A stretch of 64,000 nt of DNA from SZUA-265 sp965651905 (GTDB lineage: Bacteria > Myxococcota_A > Polyangia > Polyangiales > Polyangiaceae). Both the position numbers and the translations under genes were made by a program. The notes beneath the pieces are model-generated. The model was not told the origin of the DNA. It did no database searches and saw nothing but the letters and a program-made list of their open reading frames with translations. Below, one piece after another: positions 35,838-43,358 of the stretch; within the stretch, counting starts at the first letter, position 1, and every line of letters begins with the position of its first letter. The stretch covers positions 1-64,000 of the forward strand of contig CBFGUG010000033.1 in NCBI GenBank assembly GCA_965651905.1. Reading direction: 5' to 3'.

Positions 35838-36533
35838 TCAGAGCCAATCACGAACGGTATCGAACGCCGCGTAACAGTTCTCCAGCCACAACTTGGTGCG
35901 GCGGCGCTCCATGGGCGTGAGGGTTTGATCTCCATCCGTCAGGTTGATGGCTGCCCAAAAACTCGAGCCGAACCGATCGATCTTGTACATCGCCGCGCCG
36001 TCCAACGCTGGCAGGTCCACGAAGCGCCCACCCACGTCGCGCACTGCCTGAGCCGTGCTCGACTGCTCCAGCTGACTGAAGTCGCTGGAGCGCGCGTGAT
36101 TCTTCACCACGACGAAGGCTACCGAGTCGCCGAACTGATCGATCAGATCTTGCAGTTGTTGAACCGAGTCGTAGCCACCGTCCGTGACGTGCCAGAACAC
36201 GATCTGCACGCCCATTTCCCGGGCGAAGCCGATCACCTCGCCTGACTCGATCCACCGCCGCAACTTGCGGATGCTTTGAGCAGGCAAGTCGACGAGCACC
36301 CGCCGATCGGCACCCAACGCGCGATCCATGATCTGATCCGCACTAGCAAGACTATCGAAGTCCACAGGCTGCGTGTACTCGCGATAGTAGCGCACCAGTG
36401 CAGGATGCGAGGTGTCGCCGTCCACCGCCGCAAAGTTCTGCGCTCTGTCGATGAAGTGCTGTGCGAGCACTCTCGCCAGTACCGACTTGCCTACGCCGCC
36501 CTTTTCCCCACCGACCAAGTGCAAAGTGCTCAT
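35838..36533 (-). CDS. MinD/ParA-like P-loop ATPase
   Basis: A 231-aa protein with a deviant Walker A (GGEKGGVGKS, residues 8-17), a switch I 'AAVDGDTSHPALV' and switch II 'VLVDLPAQS'. No membrane-targeting helix or HTH is obvious. No partner of the ParB or MinE type lies nearby, so it is an orphan of the kind found beside plasmid and mobile genes or in polarity systems. 24 bp separate its stop from that of the receiver gene (convergent). Cargo and role are unknown. Confidence 0.72.
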   Translation of the reverse strand: MSTLHLVGGEKGGVGKSVLARVLAQHFIDRAQNFAAVDGDTSHPALVRYYREYTQPVDFDSLASADQIMDRALGADRRVLVDLPAQSIRKLRRWIESGEVIGFAREMGVQIVFWHVTDGGYDSVQQLQDLIDQFGDSVAFVVVKNHARSSDFSQLEQSSTAQAVRDVGGRFVDLPALDGAAMYKIDRFGSSFWAAINLTDGDQTLTPMERRRTKLWLENCYAAFDTVRDWL

Positions 36534-36791
36534 GCGGCAGCCATCTTACGCAAACGCCATCCCTGTCAAGCCCCAACGCCGCCCTGCGACCCATCCGCGC
36601 GGTCGTTCCTGTGAACAGCCGAGCTTGGAACGCAACCGTTGCCCACGACCACACCGCCGAAACATCGAGGCAACCGCGGGAGACGACTCCCTCAGAGCGT
36701 GAACCGAGCCTGAACCAGCACACGTGTGGTCGCTCAGGTGGTAGTGTCGACCTGCGTGACGACTCCGACAACGCTCTGGCCGCGAGGTAAC

Positions 36792-37274
36792 GTGCAGATC
36801 GTCCGCATTGGAGCCGACGACTGGCGCCAGTACCGTGCCTTGCGCCTGGCAGCGTTGGCTGAATCGCCCGATGCTTTCGGCTCGACGCTGGCCGATGAAC
36901 AGACGGAACCCGACGACTTTTGGTGCATCCGCTTGGGCAACGCTGCCGCTGCCACGCTGGTCGCCAGGCAGGATGCAAGAGATGTCGGACTCACCGTGGT
37001 TGCTCCCGCACAAGGCTCAGATGCGGGTGTGTATTCCGTGTGGGTCGCGCCAGAGGCACGGAAACGGCGAGTCGGTCGTTCTTTGATCGAAGCGGCGATC
37101 GAATTCGCACAGCAAGGTGGGTTCGCTCGTTTACTGCTCGAGGTCGGCGATCACAACGTTGCCGCCATCACATTGTATACGTCCTTGGGCTTCTCTCCGA
37201 CGGGCAACACGACCTGCATGCCCGCACCCCGCAGTCACCTCACCGAACACGAGTTGGCACTGGCGCTCAGGTGA
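36792..37274 (+). CDS. GNAT-family N-acetyltransferase
   Basis: About 160 aa from a GTG at 36792 with GAGGT five bases before; the longer frame to 36726 adds unrelated residues. The acetyl-CoA segment is 'GVYSVWVAPEARKRRVGRSLIEAAIEFAQQGG', followed by 'LLLEVGDHNVAAITLYTSLGFSPTG', both typical of GNAT motif A and B. The N-terminal 'RALRLAALAESPDAFGST' is common to the small-molecule acetyltransferases of this group. Substrate unknown. Confidence 0.85.
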   Translation: MQIVRIGADDWRQYRALRLAALAESPDAFGSTLADEQTEPDDFWCIRLGNAAAATLVARQDARDVGLTVVAPAQGSDAGVYSVWVAPEARKRRVGRSLIEAAIEFAQQGGFARLLLEVGDHNVAAITLYTSLGFSPTGNTTCMPAPRSHLTEHELALALR

Positions 37275-37429
37275 CGAATTTGGCCATCGCGTGGCCATTC
37301 TCGAGAGTTCCCGTCAACGAAACGAACCCACGTCGAAATGAGTCCGTTTCGCTGTCTCGACTCGGGCATCCGTCTCACCGCTGCAAGATGGTTGGTAACC
37401 CACAACCACTCATCGAAGCAACAGTGAGC

Positions 37430-38416
37430 TCAAGGCATCAACACTCCGCTGAGGTTGAGCGCTACCCAGTGGTGCAGCTCACGCACTCCGCCGGGGATCG
37501 ATTCGGACATCGACTCGCCGAAGGCTGCGAGTTCACGGTGTGCGTATTCGCCTGCCGAGTAACTCAGAAATGCGTTGAACGCGCTACTCCTGCGATGCCA
37601 AAACTGGGCGCCCGCCTCGACGGAAACGAGTGACAGCCCCCGCGCACGAATCCCGGCGATCTTCTCTCCGTCGACTTCGACTGTGGACCCAAACCACTCG
37701 TAGCCCGCGCCGAGCCCGACGAACGGCTCGATCTGTGCGCCAGGGGTTGGAAAGTAGCGCGCATTGGCCGTCACGCGAACGAGAGCGTTCGTGCACTCGA
37801 CGTCGTCCCGTCCACAAGGCGACAGGTCGCCCTCTTCGCTCGTGGGCCCTGCGCCGCCAAGCGCCGAACCACCCAGCCAAAGATGACCGAAGCGATAGCC
37901 CATCGTGACGTGCGCCGTCAGCAGCGCTGTAACGATCGAGTCGAGCGGCTCTGCGTCGCTTGCTACACTACCGAACGGCAGCGCAACGCCCATCCCGCCT
38001 TCGAACGTGAAGCCATGGGTCTTCGGCTCAGTCGACTGTCCGGCAACTGGCTGATCGCTGACGGTTGCGGTTTCAGCGGACGCCATCGCGGCAGACTCCG
38101 ACTTCGTGTCATGGCTCGCAGCGTCTTGGCTCGTAGCGTCTTGGCTCGTAGCGTCTTGGCTCGCAGCGTCTTGATTCGCAGGGTCTTGCTGGTCGCTGGC
38201 AGGTAACTCCGCGCGGACACTACTCGACTCGACTTCCGAGTAGGCGTCGGTCGCAGCAGCATTCGATGGTGAACTGGCTGCAGGCGATGCCCCGTCGTTC
38301 GATGCGGGCGCGTCGGCGCTCGCGGGAGACGCCTCCGCTGCGTTGGCCGTGCATGGCTTTGCGAAAGCGAGGAGGGCGAGGGACGGGATGAGATATTTGA
38401 CTGAATAAGACTTCAT
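37430..38416 (-). CDS. Outer-membrane beta-barrel-type protein with repeat linker
   Basis: 328 aa from ATG 38416 with AGGAGAAATC as ribosome site. A signal peptide ('YLIPSLALLAFAKPCTANAAEA') is followed by an Ala/Ser/Asp linker holding the tandem 'SQDAT' repeats. From about residue 135 a domain of amphipathic strands follows ('FTFEGGMGVALPFGS', 'AHVTMGYRFGHLWLGGSAL', 'IEPFVGLGAGYEWFGS', 'LSLVSVEAGAQFWHRR', 'WVALNLSGVLMP'). The alternating pattern and terminal strand suggest an eight-stranded outer-membrane barrel. Frame residues upstream of 38416 are excluded. No specific family recognised. Confidence 0.7.
   Translation of the reverse strand: MKSYSVKYLIPSLALLAFAKPCTANAAEASPASADAPASNDGASPAASSPSNAAATDAYSEVESSSVRAELPASDQQDPANQDAASQDATSQDATSQDAASHDTKSESAAMASAETATVSDQPVAGQSTEPKTHGFTFEGGMGVALPFGSVASDAEPLDSIVTALLTAHVTMGYRFGHLWLGGSALGGAGPTSEEGDLSPCGRDDVECTNALVRVTANARYFPTPGAQIEPFVGLGAGYEWFGSTVEVDGEKIAGIRARGLSLVSVEAGAQFWHRRSSAFNAFLSYSAGEYAHRELAAFGESMSESIPGGVRELHHWVALNLSGVLMP
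38112..38186. repeat. Five 15-bp tandem repeats encoding SQDA(T/A)
   Basis: Units begin at 38112, 38127, 38142, 38157 and 38172 (TGGCTCGTAGCGTCT and variants). Being in frame (5 codons), the repeat lengthens or shortens the linker of the outer-membrane-type protein without frameshift. Confidence 0.85.
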
Positions 38417-38681
38417 GATTTCTCCTGTTCGACGGCTTTTCTCGCCGCGTGCAGGTGACTCGGCCGTTCCCATCCAGGGGTTGTCAGAAAAGATCCGCGA
38501 ACCGAGGAGGCGCGAGCATCGAGCTGCGGCCTCCTGGCCCGATGTGGCGACGAGACGCGTTGCGAAATGGCTCTCCCAACCCGCTCCCCTCACGCAACCA
38601 GCTCGCAGCACGCGTTTCGATGGTTGGTACGCAACTTGCGACGACTCCAGGCACAAGACTCAGCCCCTCGGACGAACTTTC

Positions 38682-39236
38682 ATGAACCTCGCACCTCACC
38701 CATGGTTTGCCGAAAGCACCCTCTCGCTTGGTCTCGAAGGCTACGAGTTCATCGCCAATACCTGCAGACGCCTGCGATCGGACGTCTTCACGACGCGACT
38801 GCTCGGCGAAAGCGTCGCGTGCATGACTGCCTCTGAAGGCTTCGATCCTGATCGCTTCGTCAGCGGCGCGAATCAAGCGGCCTTCATCCCCCAAGGGGGT
38901 GGGGGTTGTCTCAGCGGACGTCGTTGTGCGGGGGAATACCTGACGACGGCCACGCTTGGCGTCGCGCTCGAAACATTGGCGCGGCACCTGCAGTACGAAG
39001 TCCCAAGTCAAGACGCTGACTTCGATTTGGCACGGATCCCCACGCGCCCCCGCGGTGGCTTTCTGATCCAACGCGTCCAGCTCACGCAGGCGGCGGCCCA
39101 TCCAACTGGTGCCACTGTCCGCTGTCCCTACTCCGAAGCGGTATCGAGCGAAGCGGCCGAACTCGACGCGCCCGCGCATGAACCGACTGCATCACCACAC
39201 GCCAACGGCGAGCGAGTGCGTCCAGGTGCAGCGTAG
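38682..39236 (+). pseudogene. CYP152 fatty-acid peroxygenase remnant with in-frame internal deletion
   Basis: The 184-aa frame joins both ends of a CYP152-type cytochrome P450 (P450 BSbeta/SPalpha group). Residues 11-50 ('ESTLSLGLEGYEFIANTCRR', then 'LRSDVFTTRLLGESVACMTA') match the N-terminus of the family. Residues 53-131 ('GFDPDRFVSGANQAAFIPQG', then 'GRRCAGEYLTTATLGVALE') match the haem-binding C-terminus, with the ligand Cys82. The family is about 415 aa long, so some 280 central residues are missing at the junction near residue 52. The frame is kept, but without the I-helix and most of the fold it cannot be an active P450. The 3' extension after about residue 134 is unrelated. Confidence 0.8.
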
Positions 39237-40065
39237 TATCTGGAGCCAGCAAAAGGGCCTCACCCCGCTACTCGCGACGCTCACTCTCGTGTTAGCCTGT
39301 GACAGCCCCTGGTCGCTCGGCGGCCCGCGCGGATCGGAAACGCAGCCCCCTGAAAACCCCTCTACCGAGCCGAATCCGACACGAGCCGACGCAGAAACCG
39401 ACGTCGAAGGTGCCGAGTCTCCGAACATCGGTGAATGGTTCGGTCTCTCCCCCAACGAGATCCGCGCCAAGTGGAACGCTTGGCGCGGCGATGCCTACGA
39501 GCTGGATGCCGTCGAACGTTCGCTCCCCGCGGGCACCGAGGTGAAGTGCGAGCGAGACCATCTCGTGCGCTACTCTGGCGAAACGCTGAAGTACGCAGGG
39601 GGTGGGGTTACCATCACGACGGCCTTCGAAGCCCGTTTGCAACGTTTCGAATCGATCGTCATCGAAACAGCAACGGAGGTTTATGGTCGCGCTCCGAATC
39701 GCGTGCGTCACCTGGGAGCGTTTGCCTGTCGCACGTCGAGAAATCGTCCCACGCGCTTGAGCGAGCACGCATTGGGCAATGCTGTCGACGTCACCGGGTT
39801 CGACTTTCCCGCGAGCACGAAAGAGAGCCCACTACCACCTGATCTCCCGCAAGCACTCAGCCGCGCGTTTCGCGTGAGCGTCGCCAAACACTGGGACGCG
39901 ACGGGCTCGCAGACGGCCGAGCTGCACGCGACGTTTCTGCGCAGAATGATAAAAGAGCTCACAGGTCGTTCAGACGTGTTCCGAGGTCTGGTGGGTCCTG
40001 GACAACCTGGTCATGCCGACCACTTTCACTTCGACATGGCTCCGTGGCACTACACCCGCCTGTAG
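39178..40065 (+). CDS. Extensin-like (M15-type) peptidase lipoprotein
   Basis: About 295 aa. A lipobox 'LATLTLVLAC' and a Pro/Glu linker precede a catalytic domain of the extensin-like C-terminal family, relatives of D-Ala-D-Ala metallopeptidases. 'LGAFACRTSRNRPTRLSEHALGNAVDVTGFDF' holds the His and Asp ligands (SEHALGNAVD) and 'GHADHFHFDMAPWHY' the final His ligands. It likely trims peptidoglycan peptides in the periplasm. The start is uncertain: ATG 39178 gives a long signal peptide, while GTG 39226 gives a normal one and less overlap with the P450 remnant. Confidence 0.8.
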   Translation: MNRLHHHTPTASECVQVQRSIWSQQKGLTPLLATLTLVLACDSPWSLGGPRGSETQPPENPSTEPNPTRADAETDVEGAESPNIGEWFGLSPNEIRAKWNAWRGDAYELDAVERSLPAGTEVKCERDHLVRYSGETLKYAGGGVTITTAFEARLQRFESIVIETATEVYGRAPNRVRHLGAFACRTSRNRPTRLSEHALGNAVDVTGFDFPASTKESPLPPDLPQALSRAFRVSVAKHWDATGSQTAELHATFLRRMIKELTGRSDVFRGLVGPGQPGHADHFHFDMAPWHYTRL

Positions 40066-40196
40066 TCGTTGGTGTCGGGTTACCTGGGGAGTCGAGGTGT
40101 GGCCAGTGCGCGGCTCCCTCTACGTGAATACGCGTCGAGGTGCGGGCTATGTATGCACACCGAGCACGGCGCGCTAGCTGCAGGGGGAGGCCAACA

Positions 40197-40892
40197 CTAT
40201 TCGTCAGATTGCTGACGTCGCACCAAATCGATGTGATGTTGCAGGATCTCGCGCGTGCCCGGGGGGTCCTCTAGGGTCCAGCTGTCCTCACACCAGTCGC
40301 ACCCACACCAAAGTTCGGTGAGGCCAACGGGCTGCGGCGCGCGAAGCGCGGGATCGAAATACTTGGCGTCCACTCGAGAGATGAGCTCGCAGAAGCGCGG
40401 GACGCTGATCTCCCCGCGCAGCGCGCGTTCGCACAACTGAGCCAGCAGGGTCGTCGCCAAACGAGAGCCGCGTTCGCTCTCGGGCTCGAATCCGAAATGT
40501 TCACGCGCGAATGCCATGAACGCGGGCTCGAGCTGACTGGCCTCTAGTTCGAAGAACTCGAGCGCATCCGCGTGGGGCTCCGCAACCGTGTTTACGTATT
40601 CATCCAACCACTCGTCGATGTCGGAGCAGTCGGCCAAGCCCAACCAAAGGCGCAATGCGAGGAGCTCAGCTTGCGTCTGCATCATCGACGATGGGTCTCG
40701 ACGGACCCGGGGCAACCAGTCCACATTCCGTGCGCCAACGATATACAGTGTCCCGTAGGTACCCGTCGTTGGCACTCTCCAGTCGACGGGAACCTGAACT
40801 TTTGGGCGGCGGGGCAATAGCGCCCAGCGTCGCAGGAAAGCCGCGGCAATTCTGCGTCGGGACCGAGGCATGGCGCGCGGAAGAACGATCAT
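40197..40892 (-). CDS. Hypothetical protein
   Basis: A 231-aa frame. The part after about residue 70 ('MMQTQAELLALRLWLGLADCSDIDEWLDEYVNTV') is acidic and helical like a real soluble protein; the start could be this ATG (40685) rather than 40892. Near the C-terminus 'LWCGCDWCEDSWTL' gives a C-x-C-x2-C cluster that could bind zinc. The Arg-rich first 35 residues look less natural. No family is recognised, and no neighbour suggests a role. Confidence 0.5.
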   Translation of the reverse strand: MIVLPRAMPRSRRRIAAAFLRRWALLPRRPKVQVPVDWRVPTTGTYGTLYIVGARNVDWLPRVRRDPSSMMQTQAELLALRLWLGLADCSDIDEWLDEYVNTVAEPHADALEFFELEASQLEPAFMAFAREHFGFEPESERGSRLATTLLAQLCERALRGEISVPRFCELISRVDAKYFDPALRAPQPVGLTELWCGCDWCEDSWTLEDPPGTREILQHHIDLVRRQQSDE

Positions 40893-41109
40893 TGCACGCG
40901 CTTCAAGTGTCGTTCGCCGAGCACGATCGTCATGATTCCGCTTGGATCGAGGGGCAATCGGAGCGCCGTCAAATCGCCTCCAATTTCACCACAGCCGTGG
41001 CATGCGTGCTGCATTCGACAACGCAATTCCAACCTCGAACGCCAGCGACGCGACAGGCCCTAGCCCGAACGTGCCGCTCGGGAGAGCTATTGATCATGGG
41101 GAGTGAACG

Positions 41110-41304
41110 ATGAACATTCTCGTTACCGCCGCACTTGGCGCGGCGGCAGTGGCGGTGATCGCGACGTCACCGCAACGCAGGACCCGGCGTGAACTTCGAC
41201 GCCGGGCCAGCCGCGTTCTCGAAGAGACAGCCGCCCTTCGCGGCGCGCTCACGCGGGACATTCAACAACTACTGCGTCTCGAAGAAGCAGAAATAAAGAT
41301 GTAG
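41110..41304 (+). CDS. Small single-span membrane protein
   Basis: 64 aa. A GGGGAG ribosome site lies about 6-7 bases before the ATG. An N-terminal hydrophobic segment ('ILVTAALGAAAVAVIA') is followed by a very basic helix ('RRTRRELRRRASRVLEETAALRGALTRDIQQLL') with heptad-like spacing. The layout recalls YtxH-like small envelope proteins. Function unknown. Confidence 0.5.
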   Translation: MNILVTAALGAAAVAVIATSPQRRTRRELRRRASRVLEETAALRGALTRDIQQLLRLEEAEIKM

Positions 41305-41461
41305 CGCCTCTGCGAGTCGCAGGACGACTCAGCCAGTGTTCGTCAACCCGCTTCTGCAGCGCTCGTTCAGTCGGCAGGGTGAAAGCGGTGACACGGACAC
41401 GGTTCACGGGCGCCGCCAGCTCACTCGGAACCTGCGCCACTACGTGTGCTACGTTAGCGAG

Positions 41462-42136
41462 ATGTGGAAGGACTGGGTGATCTCGACGGGCCTCGTGCTG
41501 TTAACTGGGTGCGTCGGCGCGAAGCCACAGTTCGACGATGCGGAACAAGATGGTGCGGGAGACGAACATACTCAGGGCGTTAGCGTCACCGTGCGACAGG
41601 TTGGTCCGTGTGCTTGCCTGACTTCGCGGGAGTATCCCCGACGATACGACGAGATCGCCGACGTCTACTCAGGGGGCTTGGTGCGGGGAGCGGTCACCGA
41701 TGTGAGCGACTCCGAAGTCTGGTTCGAAGTGACCGAACTGGTAGACGTGTTGTGGAACATCGAACTCGGTGACGTGATTGGCGGCGAGCTTCGCCACTTG
41801 TGTCCTGGGGGTGACGCACCTTCCGTCGGGGCCACAGTGCTCGCACAATTTCACTACAACGACCCAGACGACTCGAACTGCGAAGCGTACCGAGAGTGCG
41901 TGAACGATAACTGCACACCGCCTGGAGAGCAGGAGTGTGGCTGCTACGAATCACACCACCTGGAGTGCGGCGAGGCGTACAAGCTCGAAGGACGCGTGAC
42001 ACTGCTGAACGAACGAGATGGATTGGTCACGTACGAATGGGAAGGTGAAGACAGAGAGGCGCCACTCGACCAGCTGCTTGCTCAGGAATGCGAAACGCAG
42101 CACCCGAAGCGCGCAGATGACGCCATGGCTCATTGA
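41462..42136 (+). CDS. Cys-rich lipoprotein, unknown
   Basis: 224 aa from ATG 41462 ('MWKDWVISTGLVLLTGC'), a short lipoprotein signal; upstream in-frame residues are rejected. The mature part begins acidic and then holds about a dozen cysteines ('VGPCACLTSREYP', 'CEAYRECVNDNCTPPGEQECGCYESHHLECGEAYKLEG'), probably disulfide-bonded outside the cytoplasm. A beta-rich segment 'GRVTLLNERDGLVTYEWEGEDREAPL' closes the chain. No domain recognised. Confidence 0.65.
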   Translation: MWKDWVISTGLVLLTGCVGAKPQFDDAEQDGAGDEHTQGVSVTVRQVGPCACLTSREYPRRYDEIADVYSGGLVRGAVTDVSDSEVWFEVTELVDVLWNIELGDVIGGELRHLCPGGDAPSVGATVLAQFHYNDPDDSNCEAYRECVNDNCTPPGEQECGCYESHHLECGEAYKLEGRVTLLNERDGLVTYEWEGEDREAPLDQLLAQECETQHPKRADDAMAH

Positions 42137-42164
42137 TTAGCGCCTAGCGCCCCTCACGCCCAGC

Positions 42165-42542
42165 TCACGCGAGCAACATGCTTCGCACGGCGTCCTTGTA
42201 CGCTCGATTCAGACTGTCTTCCCAGAACGGCTCCTCGCTCTGGCCGTAGACCCATTCTTTGCGCAAGTTCCTCAGCCAATCGTCGTCTACCTCGGAAGGG
42301 TTCAAGCCTGCGGCGTGCAGCATCAATCTGAACGCGAGCAAACCGCGGGTGGGATGGGAGTTTGCGTACATCTCTTGGAAGCGCTGGTGGACCTGCTTCA
42401 GGCTCTCGTCTGCTTTGTTAGTTGCCACGCGGTTTAGGCGTGCAGACCGCGTGCCAGCGACACTCGAGTTTGCGGGGATGAAGCCGCGCAGATCACTGTC
42501 GACAAAGGCGGCGTGGAGACTTTCTGCCACGAGACGTCCCAT
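42165..42542 (-). CDS. Hypothetical protein
   Basis: 125 aa, soluble and helical ('LKQVHQRFQEMYANSHPTRGLLAFRLMLHAAGLNPSEVDDDWLRNLRKEWVYGQSEEPFWEDSLNRAYKDAVRSML'). The composition is protein-like on this strand and not on the other. No family recognised. Confidence 0.5.
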   Translation of the reverse strand: MGRLVAESLHAAFVDSDLRGFIPANSSVAGTRSARLNRVATNKADESLKQVHQRFQEMYANSHPTRGLLAFRLMLHAAGLNPSEVDDDWLRNLRKEWVYGQSEEPFWEDSLNRAYKDAVRSMLLA

Positions 42543-42726
42543 CGAGCCTCAGCTCACACCGCGAAGTGCGAGAGGATCTCGTGCTCGATCGCCTTGGGCC
42601 GACGCTGGGCCGTCGGCATGAGACGTGCACCATCGTTGGCAGATAACGATTGAACGATTGGCTCGAAGTCCAAGCTACTCAGATGTGACATCGAGCGACA
42701 TCCCATGGAGCGAAAGGGCTCAGACG

Positions 42727-43239
42727 ATGGCAAACGTGCTGGAAGATATCGTAAGTAAGGGTGCGGGTACACTGGGCGCAGCGACGGCGCTAGCCAACGG
42801 CCTGCAAGGCGTGTTCGTACGCCTGTCGAAGGAGCACAAGGCAGCTAAGAAACTGCTCGAAAGCGCCTTGTCGAGTGATGGTGCAGACAAGCGTCAGGAC
42901 CTCTGGGTCAAAGTGCGACGCGAACTATTGTCACACGAGCAGGCGGAGCGCAGCGTCCTTTACCCGACCTTCAGTGGTATCGGCATCACCGACGAACACG
43001 CGCGCAGCGCGCAGGAACTCGAGTCATTGATCGCAGAGGTCGATGCCCGAGCATACGACTCGGACGCTTGGGCAGAGTGCGTGCAACGCCTGCTCAGGGC
43101 GGTCGAAGCTCACGCGGAGCGCGAGGAACCCCACTACTTCCCTCAGATGCAGGGCATGTTCGGCAAGCAAGCAGCGAAGGACATCGAGGCTCGCTATGAA
43201 CGCGAGAAACAGCTGACGATGGAAGCGTTGGGAGGCTGA
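42727..43239 (+). CDS. Hemerythrin-like (HHE domain) protein
   Basis: 170 aa from ATG 42727 ('MANVLEDIVSKGAGTLGAAT'). After an N-terminal helix, the residues follow the HHE cation-binding four-helix pattern: 'LSKEHKAAKKLLE' (first His), 'LLSHEQAERSVLYP' (HExxE), and 'AVEAHAEREEPHYFP' (HxxxE and His). Such proteins bind a di-iron centre and sense or buffer oxygen, NO or peroxide. It lies 120 bp before the catalase on the same strand, suggesting a common stress response. Confidence 0.8.
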   Translation: MANVLEDIVSKGAGTLGAATALANGLQGVFVRLSKEHKAAKKLLESALSSDGADKRQDLWVKVRRELLSHEQAERSVLYPTFSGIGITDEHARSAQELESLIAEVDARAYDSDAWAECVQRLLRAVEAHAEREEPHYFPQMQGMFGKQAAKDIEARYEREKQLTMEALGG

Positions 43240-43358
43240 GCAACAACCCCACGAACACTCCTGACTCTGGCACTGCATGTGCAAGTGCGCGGCAACTTCA
43301 ACGTCGGAGTGATTCGCGCCCAGCGCGGTCACTCGTCGCAGCAAGGAAAGAAGCAAGC

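Noticed and set aside
38484..39179. 231-aa minus-strand frame
   Set aside because: It is antisense to the recognisable CYP152 remnant, whose sense strand matches a known family at both ends.
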